The notes: generated by a model from the sequence alone, not told the origin. Shown: positions 1-8,817, counted from the stretch's first letter. The stretch is DNA of 64,000 nt from Elusimicrobia bacterium GWA2_61_42 (GCA_001799615.1 MGTU01000008.1:62001-126000), one strand, 5' to 3'. Numbers and translations: made by a program.

Positions 1-548
1 CCCTGGCCGCCCTGAAAAAAGCGCCCGCGCTGGTGGTCTGCGACTCGCAGGTGGTGGACTTCATGGTCAAGCACACCCCGGCGGGCGTGCCCTGCACCAC
101 CTTCTCCATACTCTTCGCCCGCTTCAAAGGCGACCTGGCCGCCTACGCGCGCGGCGCGGCCGCGATACGGAACCTGCGCCCCGGCGACAGCCTGGCCGTG
201 CTGGAGGCCTGCTCGCACCACGCCATCGAGGACGATATCGGCCGCGTAAAGCTACCCAAATGGCTGAAAGAAACCGCGGGAGGGGAACTGAAGATAGATA
301 CTTTTTCAGGCAGGGACCTGCCGGCTAACATCGCGGACTACAAACTGGTCATCCAGTGCGGCGGCTGCATGCTCACCCGCACCGAGATCCTGGGCCGCAT
401 GGGCAAAGCCGCCGGCGCAGGGGTACCGATAAGCAATTACGGGGTGGCCATCTCGGAGTGCAAAGGCGTATTGGAAAGAGTGCTGTCGCCGTTCCCGGAA
501 GCCCTGGCGGCTTACCGGGAAGGGGCCGGCGCCAAAGCCAGGCAGTAG
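1..548 (+). CDS. hydF: [FeFe]-hydrogenase maturation GTPase HydF, C-terminal part (5' end outside window)
   Basis: The reading frame is open from base 3 to the stop at 546-548, so this is the last about 181 codons of a gene that starts before the window. The two metal-binding elements of the HydF C-terminal domain are visible: EACSHH near base 207 and CGGC near base 358. They are followed by the family-typical segment around GVPISNYGVAI. HydF is the scaffold on which HydE and HydG assemble the 2Fe subcluster of [FeFe]-hydrogenase; the GTPase domain would lie upstream and is not seen. Its presence implies that the organism makes an [FeFe]-hydrogenase. Its 3' end overlaps the convergent gene by 37 bases. 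Confidence 0.9.
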   Translation, partial: LAALKKAPALVVCDSQVVDFMVKHTPAGVPCTTFSILFARFKGDLAAYARGAAAIRNLRPGDSLAVLEACSHHAIEDDIGRVKLPKWLKETAGGELKIDTFSGRDLPANIADYKLVIQCGGCMLTRTEILGRMGKAAGAGVPISNYGVAISECKGVLERVLSPFPEALAAYREGAGAKARQ

Positions 549-1360
549 TTCTCCAGCACCAGCCGCTCCGAGCCCGGCGTGATCTTGCGCAGCTTGCAGA
601 CGTCTGAGTTGGGCGGGCAGAGCCTGGCCAGTTCGTCGCCGGCGGCCACGTGGCCGGCGCAGTTGTCGCAGATAGTGGCCAGCGTTTTCAGGATGTGCTT
701 CTTCTTTTCTTCCTGCAGCAGACCTATAAGCTTCATAACATCGCCCTTCATGCGCCCCGCGAAAGTGCGCGTGGGGTAGACCAGGCCCAGCCGCGGCTTG
801 CAGAATTTTACCCAGGAATCAGGCGCGGCCCCGGCCGCGTCGTACAGCACTTCTGTGCGGCTTAAAACCCGGCCGCGAGCCGTCTTTGGGGCCGGCGAGG
901 CCGGGGAATACTTGCTGTGGGAAGTGAAGCCGCCGAACACGTCGTAGGCGGAGAGGCAGGCGGAGAAATCCGGGTAGACCTTTTCCCGCTCCGGGCCGGT
1001 AATAAAACCGCCTTTGGCGTCGCCCTGCCCTACGAAGAAGAAGCCGAGCACGTTCGGGCGCATCAGGCTTTCCAGCACCTCGTCGGCGGTCAGCCCGGAA
1101 TACGGCTCCACCGTGGCGTTCGGGTAAAGCAGCGGCAGCGCCTCCCCCAGCACCGAGACCACGTCGCCGCAGGCCTTGCGGCTTATGACGTCTTTCTCCT
1201 TCGCGCCCGGGACGCAATCCCCGGCGTAAATAAGGAATTTTCCCTGCGCGCAGAAATTCAGCGGCGGCGCGTCCTCGCGGGCGGCCTGCTGCCCGAACGG
1301 AGCGAACTCCGCGGCGGCCTGGGAAACCAGCAGAAGAAGGACGGGGAAGAGCTTTATCAT
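512..1360 (-). CDS. hypothetical secreted cysteine-rich protein
   Basis: 282 residues with a clear N-terminal signal peptide (MIKLF, a hydrophobic leucine/valine stretch, then AAAEF). The mature part holds ten cysteines, including an ICDNC pair and CPPNSDVC near the C-terminus, which suggests disulfides or a metal site in the periplasm. I do not recognise the family. It begins 4 bases before the mrp stop (overlap 1357-1360), so it is probably translated together with mrp. It converges on hydF and overlaps its 3' end by 37 bases. Reading-frame quality, the signal peptide and operon position support a real gene; function unknown. Confidence 0.7.
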   Translation of the reverse strand: MIKLFPVLLLLVSQAAAEFAPFGQQAAREDAPPLNFCAQGKFLIYAGDCVPGAKEKDVISRKACGDVVSVLGEALPLLYPNATVEPYSGLTADEVLESLMRPNVLGFFFVGQGDAKGGFITGPEREKVYPDFSACLSAYDVFGGFTSHSKYSPASPAPKTARGRVLSRTEVLYDAAGAAPDSWVKFCKPRLGLVYPTRTFAGRMKGDVMKLIGLLQEEKKKHILKTLATICDNCAGHVAAGDELARLCPPNSDVCKLRKITPGSERLVLENYCLALAPAPSR

Positions 1361-2172
1361 TTTTCCGCTCCCGCGATTACGGCTTCCAGCGCCTGTGTCA
1401 GCGCCAGGGCGGGGGGCGAATTATGGCGTTCAAGCACATAGATGCGCCCGGCGTCCCCGGCCGCCACCATGGCGGAATCGAACGGAACGCTGCCCAGGAA
1501 AGGCACGCCGAGGTCCCGCGCGGCTTTTTCGCCGCCGCCCGTTTTAAAAAGGTCTATCTCTTTGGCGCAGTGCGGGCAGCAGAACGAGGTCATGTTCTCC
1601 AGCACGCCCAGCACCGGGATGCCGACCTGTTTAAGGAAATTTACGGCCTTGCGGGAATCGAGCAGGGCCACTTCCTGCCCCGTGGTCACCACTACCGCCC
1701 CGGTCATCTCCGGGATGAGCTGGCAGATGGTGAGCGGTTCGTCGCCGGTGCCGGGGGGGGCGTCTATCACCAGGGCGTCCAGGTCTCCCCAGTTCACGTC
1801 CGACAGGAACTGCTTCAGCACGCCGAGCTTCAGCGGCCCGCGCCAGATCACCGGCGCGTCGCCCTCCTTCATAATGGAGCCCATGGAGATCATCTTTAGG
1901 TTGGGAGCCGCTTCCAAAGGCTCGATGAAATTCCCATCAGAGGCGTGGGGCTTGCCTTCCTGGCCGGTCATGCGCGCCACGGAGGGGCCGTGGATGTCTA
2001 TGTCCAAGAGGCCGGTTTTCCGGCCGCGGGCGGCCAGCAGGGCGGCCAGGTTGACGGCGATGGTGCTTTTGCCCACGCCGCCTTTGTTGCTCATGACCAG
2101 GATCTTGCGCTTTATGCGCGCCATGTTCTCTTTTACCAGGGATTCCCGGTGGTCTATGTGCACTTTATGCAT
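1357..2172 (-). CDS. Mrp/ApbC/NBP35-family P-loop ATPase (iron-sulfur cluster carrier)
   Basis: 271 residues. The deviant Walker A motif KGGVGKST sits at residues 30-37, followed by the SIMIBI-class GLLDIDIHGPS segment and a DAPPGTGDE motif. A CCPHC motif after NMTSF matches the bridging CxxC that binds a [4Fe-4S] cluster at the dimer interface of Mrp/NBP35 proteins. The family delivers Fe-S clusters to apo-proteins in the cytoplasm, which suits a genome rich in radical-SAM, ferredoxin and complex I genes. It lacks the N-terminal DUF59 domain found in many Mrp proteins. It is transcribed divergently from the lysine operon across an AT-rich shared promoter region. Confidence 0.9.
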   Translation of the reverse strand: MHKVHIDHRESLVKENMARIKRKILVMSNKGGVGKSTIAVNLAALLAARGRKTGLLDIDIHGPSVARMTGQEGKPHASDGNFIEPLEAAPNLKMISMGSIMKEGDAPVIWRGPLKLGVLKQFLSDVNWGDLDALVIDAPPGTGDEPLTICQLIPEMTGAVVVTTGQEVALLDSRKAVNFLKQVGIPVLGVLENMTSFCCPHCAKEIDLFKTGGGEKAARDLGVPFLGSVPFDSAMVAAGDAGRIYVLERHNSPPALALTQALEAVIAGAEK

Positions 2173-2225
2173 ATTGTCTCCAAAAATAGCCCGGCGGCGC
2201 TGTAATGCTGAAAGCCCGGCCGCCT

Positions 2226-2254
2226 TTATAATATAATAATTTTGTTATAATATG
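2226..2254. promoter_or_regulatory. AT-rich divergent promoter region between mrp and the lysine operon
   Basis: In otherwise GC-rich DNA, bases 2224-2255 are almost purely A/T and contain two perfect TATAAT boxes on the plus strand (2227-2232 and 2246-2251). No good TTGACA-type -35 element lies 16-18 bases upstream of either. The 2246 box would give a leader of about 40 bases before the ATG at 2298, which has a strong GGAGGAG ribosome site at 2285-2291. The same A/T tract could serve mrp in the other direction. I saw no riboswitch core here. Confidence 0.5.
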
Positions 2255-2297
2255 GAAAATTTGCGGCGGCGTTAATACCGCTACGGAGGAGTAAGGC

Positions 2298-2978
2298 ATG
2301 AAACCAATTCTTACGGCTGAAAAGGCGGTTGAGGACATAAAGGACGGGGCCACGCTGATGGTGGCGGGCTTCATGGGCTGCGGCAACGCTTTCACCCTTA
2401 TCGACGCGCTCATCAACAAAGGCTCCAAGGCCCTCAACCTCATCACCAGCGACACGGCTTACCCGGAGGTGGGCGTGGGCAGGCTTATCTGCCAGAACCG
2501 CGCCGCTACGCTGACGGCCTCGCACATCGGCACCAACCCGGTTTCCGGCCAGAAAATGAACTCGGGCGAGCTCAAGGTGACGCTGGTCCCGCAGGGCACC
2601 TTCGCCGAGCGCATCCGCGCCAAGGGCGCGGGCCTGGGCGGCGTGCTCACCCCCACCGGCATAGGCACCGCCGTGGAGGAGGGCAAACAGAAGCTCAACC
2701 TTAACGGCAAGGATTACCTGCTGGAACTGCCGATGGGCGCGGACTTCGCCTTCATCAAGGCCGAAGTGGCCGACAAGTACGGCAACGCCTTCCTGCCCGG
2801 CGCCACCAAGAATATGGCCGTGGTCATGGCCATGGCCGCCGACCACGTCATCCTGGAAGCCGAGAAGATCGTGGAGCCCGGCGAGCTGGACCCGGAGAAG
2901 GTCACCATCCCCGGCATCTTCGTCTCGGCGATAGTCAAGTCCACCCTGCCGGCCGCCAACCTGCAGCTCAAACCCTGA
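2298..2978 (+). CDS. acetoacetate/butyrate-type CoA-transferase, subunit A
   Basis: 226 residues of the family I CoA-transferase alpha subunit (AtoD/CtfA-like), with the nucleotide-contacting segment VAGFMGCG near residues 22-29 and the family motif GGVLTPTGIGT in the middle. With subunit B it transfers CoA between acyl-CoA and carboxylate. In lysine fermentation the expected job is to activate acetoacetate released by Kce. It is the first gene of the operon, with an excellent ribosome site, and lies 18 bases before subunit B. The exact acyl partner (butyryl-CoA or acetyl-CoA) cannot be read from sequence. Confidence 0.9.
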   Translation: MKPILTAEKAVEDIKDGATLMVAGFMGCGNAFTLIDALINKGSKALNLITSDTAYPEVGVGRLICQNRAATLTASHIGTNPVSGQKMNSGELKVTLVPQGTFAERIRAKGAGLGGVLTPTGIGTAVEEGKQKLNLNGKDYLLELPMGADFAFIKAEVADKYGNAFLPGATKNMAVVMAMAADHVILEAEKIVEPGELDPEKVTIPGIFVSAIVKSTLPAANLQLKP

Positions 2979-2996
2979 ACCCAAAGGAGAATTTAA

Positions 2997-3656
2997 ATGG
3001 ACCCCAAAGAACTTAAAAGAGTCAGGCTGGTTAAGCGCATAGCGCAGGAATTCCCCGACGGCGCCCTGGTGAACCTGGGCATCGGCATGCCCACCATGGT
3101 GGCCAATTACATCCCCGAGGGCCGCACCATCCTGCTGCAGTCCGAGAACGGCTTCACCGGCCTCGGCCAGGCGGCGCAGAAAGGGAAGGAGGACCCGCGC
3201 GTAGTGAACGCCGGGGGCCAGCCGGTGACCATAGTGCCCGGCGGCGCTTTCTTCGACTCGGCCATGTCCTTCGCCATCATCCGCGGCGGGCACGTGGACT
3301 ACACGGTGCTGGGCGGGCTGGAAGTGGACATGGAAGGCAACCTGGCCAACTACATGATCCCCGGCAAGATGGTGCCCGGCATGGGCGGGGCAATGGACCT
3401 GGTAGCCGGGGCGAGGAACGTCATCGTCGCCATGGAGCACACCAGCAAGAACGGCGCCCCCAAGATCCTGAAGAAATGCTCGCTGCCGCTTACCGCCAAG
3501 GGCGAGGTTGACCTGATAGTGACAGACATGGCCTTCATCCGCGTAACCAAGAAAGGCCTGGTGCTGGAAGAGATAGCCGAAGACACCACGGTGGAAGAAG
3601 TCGTGAAAGCCACCGAAGCGCCGCTGCACATAGCGGGCAAACTCGGTAAATTCTAA
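2997..3656 (+). CDS. acetoacetate/butyrate-type CoA-transferase, subunit B
   Basis: 219 residues of the family I CoA-transferase beta subunit (AtoA/CtfB-like). The catalytic glutamate is E50 in the SENG motif, which forms the glutamyl-CoA thioester intermediate. The downstream family signature (EVDMEGNLANYMIPGK, then GMGGAMDLV) is intact and the length is normal. It lies between subunit A and kce in a tight run of genes, supporting a role in converting acetoacetate to acetoacetyl-CoA during lysine degradation. Confidence 0.92.
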   Translation: MDPKELKRVRLVKRIAQEFPDGALVNLGIGMPTMVANYIPEGRTILLQSENGFTGLGQAAQKGKEDPRVVNAGGQPVTIVPGGAFFDSAMSFAIIRGGHVDYTVLGGLEVDMEGNLANYMIPGKMVPGMGGAMDLVAGARNVIVAMEHTSKNGAPKILKKCSLPLTAKGEVDLIVTDMAFIRVTKKGLVLEEIAEDTTVEEVVKATEAPLHIAGKLGKF

Positions 3657-3665
3657 GGAGACCTT

Positions 3666-4481
3666 ATGGCTAATAAAATGGTTATAACCTGCGCCCTTAC
3701 CGGGGCGGAAACGACCAAGGCCCAGGCCCCGGCGCTGCCCGTTACGCCCGAGGAACTCGCCGCCGCCGCCGCCGAAGCCTGCGCGGCCGGCGCGTCCATA
3801 GTGCACCTGCATGCCAGGAACAACGACGGCACGCCCACCGCCGACGTGAAGGTTTTCAAGGCGGCCATCGACCTGATCCGCAAGAAATGCGACGTGGTCA
3901 TAGAGATCACCACCGGCGGCGCGGTAGGCATGACCCCGGAAGAGCGCATCGCCCCGGTCTCGCTGAAGCCCGACATGGCCTCGCTCGACTGCGGCACCGT
4001 GAATTTCGGCAACGACTATATCGTGAACACCCTGCCCATCATGCGGCAGTTCGCCTCGGAGATGAACAAGTACGGCGTGCGCCCCACGCTGGAATGCTTC
4101 GACGTGTCCCACGTGCAGTCCTCCCACATCCTCATCAAAGAAGGCCTGATAAAACCGCCCTACCATTACGGCTTCGTCATGAACGTGCCGGCGGCGCTTT
4201 CGCTCAGCGTTAAGACGCTGTCCTACATGATAGACCAGATGCCCCCGGAGAGCTTCTTCACGGTGATGGGCATCGGCCGCGGCCACCTGCCCGGCATCTG
4301 CGGGGCCATAGCCTCCGGCGGCTTCATCCGCGTGGGCTTCGAAGACAACATTTACTATTCCAAGGGCCGCCTGGCGGCGTCCAACGCCGAGTTCGTGGAA
4401 CGCGCCGTGCGCATCTCGCACGAGGCGGGCCTTGAGATAGCGAAACCTTCCGACGTCAGACAATTATTCAAAATCAAGTAA
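3666..4481 (+). CDS. kce: 3-keto-5-aminohexanoate cleavage enzyme
   Basis: 271 residues of the BKACE (DUF849) family. The zinc-binding VHLHAR motif is present (H47 and H49), as are the TCALTGAE N-terminus and the conserved IEITTGG strand. Kce condenses 3-keto-5-aminohexanoate with acetyl-CoA and cleaves it to 3-aminobutyryl-CoA plus acetoacetate. Other BKACE members act on different beta-keto acids, but the neighbours kdd and kamA to kamE make the lysine role secure. It starts 9 bases after the CoA-transferase B stop and sits 10 bases before the first kdd. Confidence 0.93.
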   Translation: MANKMVITCALTGAETTKAQAPALPVTPEELAAAAAEACAAGASIVHLHARNNDGTPTADVKVFKAAIDLIRKKCDVVIEITTGGAVGMTPEERIAPVSLKPDMASLDCGTVNFGNDYIVNTLPIMRQFASEMNKYGVRPTLECFDVSHVQSSHILIKEGLIKPPYHYGFVMNVPAALSLSVKTLSYMIDQMPPESFFTVMGIGRGHLPGICGAIASGGFIRVGFEDNIYYSKGRLAASNAEFVERAVRISHEAGLEIAKPSDVRQLFKIK

Positions 4482-4491
4482 GGAGACAACC

Positions 4492-5559
4492 ATGCCCACA
4501 AAAACCGAGATAGAAGTGAAGAAGAACGGAAACCCCTTCGGCTCGCACCGCGTCATAGAGCCCAAAGGCGTGCTCACGCAGCCTGCCACCAAAGTAGACA
4601 ACAACATGGACTACATGTGGGACAACGAGATCCTGGTAGAAGTGGAAACCCTCAATATCGACTCCGCCAGCTTTACGCAGCTCAAGAAGGAAGCCAATAA
4701 CGACGAAGAAAAAATAAAGGCCGCCATCGTCAAGATCGTGGGCGAGAAAGGCAAGATGCAGAACCCCGTCACCGGCTCCGGCGGCATGTTCCGCGGCAAG
4801 GTGCTTAAGATCGGCCCGGCCCTGAAAGGCAAGGTCGCCATAAAAGAAGGGGACAAGATCGCCAGCCTGGTCTCCCTTTCCCTGACCCCGCTGAAGATCG
4901 AGAAGGTCCTCGGCATAAAGAAAGGCACCGAGCAGGTGAGCGTGGTGGCCAAAGCCATCCTCTTCGAGAGCGGCATCTACGCCAAGCTGCCCTCCGACAT
5001 GTCCGAGACCCTGGCCCTGGCCGTGCTCGACGTGGCCGGCGCCCCGGCCCAGACCGCGAAGCTCGTGCGGCCCGGCAACACCGTGGTCATCATCGGCGCC
5101 GCCGGCAAATCCGGCGTGCTCTGCGCTTACGAAGCGCGCCGCCGCGCGGGCGTCACCGGCAAGATCATCGGCATCACCAGCTCCGATTCGGGCCTGGAGA
5201 AGATGAAGGAATACGGCTTCTGCCACGAGAACCTCAAGCTCAGCGCCACGGACGCGCTGTCCTGCTACGAGGCCATCAGCAAGCTCACCAACGGCAAGCT
5301 GGCCGACGTCATCATCAACTGCGTCAACATCCCCAACACGGAGATGGCGTCCATCCTGATGTGCCGCGACGGCGGGATCGTCTACTTCTTCACCATGGCC
5401 ACCTCGTTCACCAAGGCCGCGCTCGGCGCCGAAGGCGTGGGCAAGGACGTGGACATGATCATCGGCAACGGCTACGCCAAGGACCACGCCGAGATCACCC
5501 TGAACATCCTGCGCGAGTCCAAGCAGATCCGCGACATCTACACCAAGCTGTACGCGTAA
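4492..5559 (+). CDS. kdd: L-erythro-3,5-diaminohexanoate dehydrogenase, copy 1
   Basis: 355 residues. The NAD-binding loop GAAGKSG is at residues 202-208 in a medium-chain-dehydrogenase-like fold, with the conserved INCVNIPNTEMASIL stretch behind it. Kdd oxidatively deaminates 3,5-diaminohexanoate to 3-keto-5-aminohexanoate, giving NADH and ammonia. A second full-length copy of exactly the same length follows 24 bases downstream. By eye about two-thirds of positions are identical, with no gap needed. Most divergence lies in the N-terminal 30 residues and around residues 220-265. Confidence 0.93.
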   Translation: MPTKTEIEVKKNGNPFGSHRVIEPKGVLTQPATKVDNNMDYMWDNEILVEVETLNIDSASFTQLKKEANNDEEKIKAAIVKIVGEKGKMQNPVTGSGGMFRGKVLKIGPALKGKVAIKEGDKIASLVSLSLTPLKIEKVLGIKKGTEQVSVVAKAILFESGIYAKLPSDMSETLALAVLDVAGAPAQTAKLVRPGNTVVIIGAAGKSGVLCAYEARRRAGVTGKIIGITSSDSGLEKMKEYGFCHENLKLSATDALSCYEAISKLTNGKLADVIINCVNIPNTEMASILMCRDGGIVYFFTMATSFTKAALGAEGVGKDVDMIIGNGYAKDHAEITLNILRESKQIRDIYTKLYA

Positions 5560-5583
5560 GAGAACCTGACCGGAGACCGACTC

Positions 5584-6651
5584 ATGGGAAATAAAACAGC
5601 GCCCACAGTAAAGGCAGGCGGGAACCCGTTCGGAGCGCACCGCGTGCTGCTGCCGAAAGGGGGGCTGCCCCAGCCCGCCGTCAAAGTCGACAACTGCATG
5701 GACTACATCTACGACAACGAGATCCTCGTCGACGTGGACACGCTGAACATAGACTCCGCCAGCTTCACCCAGATCAAGGGTGAAGCCGGCGGGGACCATG
5801 AGAAGATCAAGAATTCGATACTCGCCATCGTGGCCGAGCGGGGGAAGATGCAGAACCCCGTGACCGGCTCTGGCGGCATGTTCATAGGCCGGGTGGCGAA
5901 GGTCGGCCCGGCGCTGGCGGGGAAAACGGACCTGAAGCCCGGCGACAAGATCGCCAGCCTGGTCTCCCTGTCCCTTACGCCGCTCAAGATCGACAGCATC
6001 ATAGGCATAAAGAAGGGCACCGAGCAGGTCAACGTAAAAGCGAAGGCCATCCTTTTCGAAAGCGGCATCTACGCCAGGATCCCGGCGGACATGCCGGAGA
6101 AGCTGGCGCTGGCCATCCTGGACGTGGCGGGCGCGCCGGCGCAGACAGCCAAGCTGGTGCGGCCCAACCAGGTGGTGGTGATAATCGGCGCGGCCGGGAA
6201 ATCCGGCCTGCTGTGCGCCTACGAGGCCCGCAAGATCGCCGGCGTGGCCGGCATCGTGGTCGGGCTGGAATATTCGAAAGAAGCGGTGAAGAAGGTAGAG
6301 GAATTCGGCTTCTGCCACAAGGTCATCCAGGCCAACGCCACCGACGCGCTGGACTGCTACGGCAAACTGATGAAGGCCACCGGCGGCAAGCTCGCCGACG
6401 TGGTCATAAACTGCGTCAACATCCCCAACACGGAGATGGCTTCGATCCTGATGTGCAAACACGAGGGGCTGGTCTACTTCTTCAGCATGGCCACCTCGTT
6501 CACGAAAGCCGCGCTGGGCGCCGAAGGCGCGGGCAAGGACATAACGATGCTGGTGGGCAACGGCTATACCCGGCACCACGCGGACACTACGCTCAACATC
6601 CTCAGGGAATCCCCGGTCATCCGGGCGGCGTACAAGAAGATGTACGCCTAG
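5584..6651 (+). CDS. kdd: L-erythro-3,5-diaminohexanoate dehydrogenase, copy 2
   Basis: 355 residues, the tandem paralogue of the preceding gene, with GAAGKSG also at residues 202-208. Both copies keep the long conserved blocks (GKMQNPVTGSGGMF, GDKIASLVSLSLTPLKI, AILFESGIYA), so neither looks degraded. Whether they form a mixed complex, differ in substrate or cofactor, or simply raise dosage cannot be told. It is followed 17 bases later by kamA, whose ATG has an AAGGAG ribosome site. Confidence 0.92.
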   Translation: MGNKTAPTVKAGGNPFGAHRVLLPKGGLPQPAVKVDNCMDYIYDNEILVDVDTLNIDSASFTQIKGEAGGDHEKIKNSILAIVAERGKMQNPVTGSGGMFIGRVAKVGPALAGKTDLKPGDKIASLVSLSLTPLKIDSIIGIKKGTEQVNVKAKAILFESGIYARIPADMPEKLALAILDVAGAPAQTAKLVRPNQVVVIIGAAGKSGLLCAYEARKIAGVAGIVVGLEYSKEAVKKVEEFGFCHKVIQANATDALDCYGKLMKATGGKLADVVINCVNIPNTEMASILMCKHEGLVYFFSMATSFTKAALGAEGAGKDITMLVGNGYTRHHADTTLNILRESPVIRAAYKKMYA

Positions 6652-6668
6652 ATCAAGGAGCAATCATT

Positions 6669-7937
6669 ATGAGAAAGTACACCAAGGTTGACTACAAGAA
6701 GGTCCCGCTCTGGAAGAACGTTCCGGAAAGCGACTGGTCCGATTACAAGTGGCAGCTGAAGAACGTCATAAAAGATATCCCGACGCTGGAGAAGGTGGCG
6801 GTGCTCAGCGCGCACGAGAAGACCGACCTCAAGGCCTGCCTGAAGAAATTCACCATGGCCATCACCCCCTATTACGCCGCGCTGATGGACAAGAAGGATA
6901 AGACCTGCCCGGTGCGCCTGCAGGCCATCCCCCGGGGCCAGGAGCTGATGAACGACCCCTCCGACCTTTCGGACCCGCTGCACGAGGACGTGGACTCCCC
7001 GGTGCCGGGCCTCACCCACCGCTACCCGGACCGCGTGCTGCTGCTGGTCACCAACATCTGCTCGATGAACTGCCGCCACTGCACCCGCCGCCGCCTGGTG
7101 GGCTTCGAGGACGTACACATGTCCACGGCCAACCTGGACAAGGCCATCGAGTACATCCGCAAGAACCGCGAAGTGCGCGACGTGCTGATCTCAGGCGGCG
7201 ACCCGCTGGTGCTCACCGACGAGATGCTGGAAGGCATTATAAAGAAGATCAGGGCGATCGACCATGTGGAGATCATCCGCCTGGGCACCCGCACGCCGGT
7301 AGTGATGCCGATGCGCATCACGGACAAGCTGGTGGGAATGCTCAAGAAGTACCATCCCATCTACGTCAACACTCATTTCAACCACCCCAAGGAAATGACC
7401 GCCGAAGCCTTCGAGGCCTGCCGCAAGCTGGCGGACGCCGGCATACCCGTGGGCAACCAGAGCGTGCTGCTCAAGGGCGTCAACGACTGCCCCCAGACCA
7501 TGAAGCGCCTGGTGCACGAACTGCTGATGTCGCGCGTGAAGCCGTACTATATCTACCAGTGCGACCTGTCCACCGGCATCAGCCACTTCCGCACCACGGT
7601 CTCCAAAGGCATCGAGATAATAGAGAACCTGCGCGGCCACACCACCGGCATGGCCGTCCCCACCTTCGTGGTGGACGCCCCCGGCGGCGGCGGCAAGACG
7701 CCGGTGATGCCGAACTACCTCATTTCCATGTCCGACAAGCGCGTGGTGCTCAGGAACTACGAAGGCGTGATCACGACGTACACCGAGCCTACCGGCTACG
7801 TGTCCTCCTGCGACCGCTGCGAGTACTGCGCGGACGAGGCCTATAAGCCCATAGACGGCGTGGCCAAGCTCCTCAACGGCGAGAAGCTGACGCTGGAGCC
7901 GGCCAACCTGATGCGGACCCGCCGGCACAGGAAATAG
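6669..7937 (+). CDS. kamA: L-lysine 2,3-aminomutase
   Basis: 422 residues. The radical-SAM motif is CSMNCRHC (C131, C135, C138). The PLP lysine is K343 in the GGGGK motif, and a C-terminal cysteine group (SSCDRCEYC) matches the zinc site of clostridial lysine 2,3-aminomutase. The enzyme moves the alpha amino group of L-lysine to C3 using SAM, PLP and a [4Fe-4S] cluster, the first step of the pathway. The open frame extends upstream through the kdd stop, but the ATG at 6669 has the ribosome site and gives the family N-terminus (YKKVPLWKNV). Confidence 0.95.
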   Translation: MRKYTKVDYKKVPLWKNVPESDWSDYKWQLKNVIKDIPTLEKVAVLSAHEKTDLKACLKKFTMAITPYYAALMDKKDKTCPVRLQAIPRGQELMNDPSDLSDPLHEDVDSPVPGLTHRYPDRVLLLVTNICSMNCRHCTRRRLVGFEDVHMSTANLDKAIEYIRKNREVRDVLISGGDPLVLTDEMLEGIIKKIRAIDHVEIIRLGTRTPVVMPMRITDKLVGMLKKYHPIYVNTHFNHPKEMTAEAFEACRKLADAGIPVGNQSVLLKGVNDCPQTMKRLVHELLMSRVKPYYIYQCDLSTGISHFRTTVSKGIEIIENLRGHTTGMAVPTFVVDAPGGGGKTPVMPNYLISMSDKRVVLRNYEGVITTYTEPTGYVSSCDRCEYCADEAYKPIDGVAKLLNGEKLTLEPANLMRTRRHRK

Positions 7938-7946
7938 CCCGAACCC

Positions 7947-8816
7947 ATGGATTTCATCAAGGGGCTCAAGGACAGGACCGTGTTCATCGTCGGCTCGAAG
8001 AAGAACGCCGGCAAGACCACGTTCATGAACTACGCCCTCAACCGCCTGCGCGGCACCGCCTGCGTCGGGGCGCTCAGCGTCGGGGTCGACGGGGAAGCGC
8101 AGGACCAGGTCTTCGGCAGCCCGAAGCCCCAGGTAAGGGCGGAGAAAGGCGACCTCCTGCTCTGCGCCGAAACCTCCCTGAAACACTCCGACCTGCACTA
8201 CGAGATACTCAACGTCTACCCGTTTTGCACCGCCATCGGGCGCCCGGTGCTGCTGCGGGCCCTGCGCCCGGGACGCGCCGAGATCTCAGGCCCGGAGAAC
8301 AACTCGCAGCTGGGGGAGATACTTGCCGACATGCGCCGCCACGGCGCCGGCACGGTCTTCATCGACGGGGCCGTGGACCGGATAACCCAGGTGGCGGCCG
8401 GGACGAAGGCCGCCTTCGTCTACGTAGCGAAGGTAGAACCGGAGAACCTGGACTCCGCCGCTGCCGCCATAAAGCTGCTGTGGGCCTCCGCGTCGGTCCC
8501 GCTGTGGCGCGAGGGGGAAAAGTGCCCCGCCCCGGTAACGCGGGTGGAAGGCGCGCTGACCCCCGGGAAGGTCCCGGGAAAAGAAGTGAAAGGCGGCACG
8601 CTGGTGATAGAGGACCTCACGAAGGTCTTCCTCTCCTGGGCCCAGTGGCAGGAGCTGAAGGGGCGCTTCGAACTGCGCTTCCGCGCCAAGCCGGACCTGG
8701 CGGCTTTCATAGTGAATCTTTATAACGTAACGCGGGCCGATTTCGAGAAGAAGCTGGGGTCGCCGCAGCTGGCGGACCGGGTGATCTACAACCCGTACGA
8801 GCTGACGCTGAACTAA
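7947..8816 (+). CDS. kamB: lysine 5,6-aminomutase reactivase subunit KamB
   Basis: 289 residues with a P-loop at residues 16-25 (GSKKNAGKTT). In lysine-fermentation clusters the gene between kamA and kamC is KamB, thought to act with the MutS-like KamC to reactivate the B12-dependent 5,6-aminomutase after cofactor damage. Here it has exactly that place, 9 bases after kamA and 1 base before kamC. The identification rests on gene order plus the P-loop; the rest of the sequence shows no motif I can name. Confidence 0.8.
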   Translation: MDFIKGLKDRTVFIVGSKKNAGKTTFMNYALNRLRGTACVGALSVGVDGEAQDQVFGSPKPQVRAEKGDLLLCAETSLKHSDLHYEILNVYPFCTAIGRPVLLRALRPGRAEISGPENNSQLGEILADMRRHGAGTVFIDGAVDRITQVAAGTKAAFVYVAKVEPENLDSAAAAIKLLWASASVPLWREGEKCPAPVTRVEGALTPGKVPGKEVKGGTLVIEDLTKVFLSWAQWQELKGRFELRFRAKPDLAAFIVNLYNVTRADFEKKLGSPQLADRVIYNPYELTLN

Positions 8817-8817
8817 C

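Noticed and set aside
2173-2297. Riboswitch in the lysine operon leader
   Set aside because: The leader after the likely -10 box is about 40 bases, too short for a known lysine riboswitch, and no terminator or antiterminator pair was seen.
2226-6663. Two very long open frames on the minus strand (2226-4463 and 4474-6663) antisense to the CoA-transferase, kce and kdd genes
   Set aside because: They are rich in histidine, glycine and alanine as expected for the complement of high-GC coding DNA, match no family, and the plus-strand genes are certain.
6213-6668. Upstream in-frame extension of kamA
   Set aside because: It runs through the second kdd gene, and the ATG at 6669 has the ribosome site and family N-terminus.
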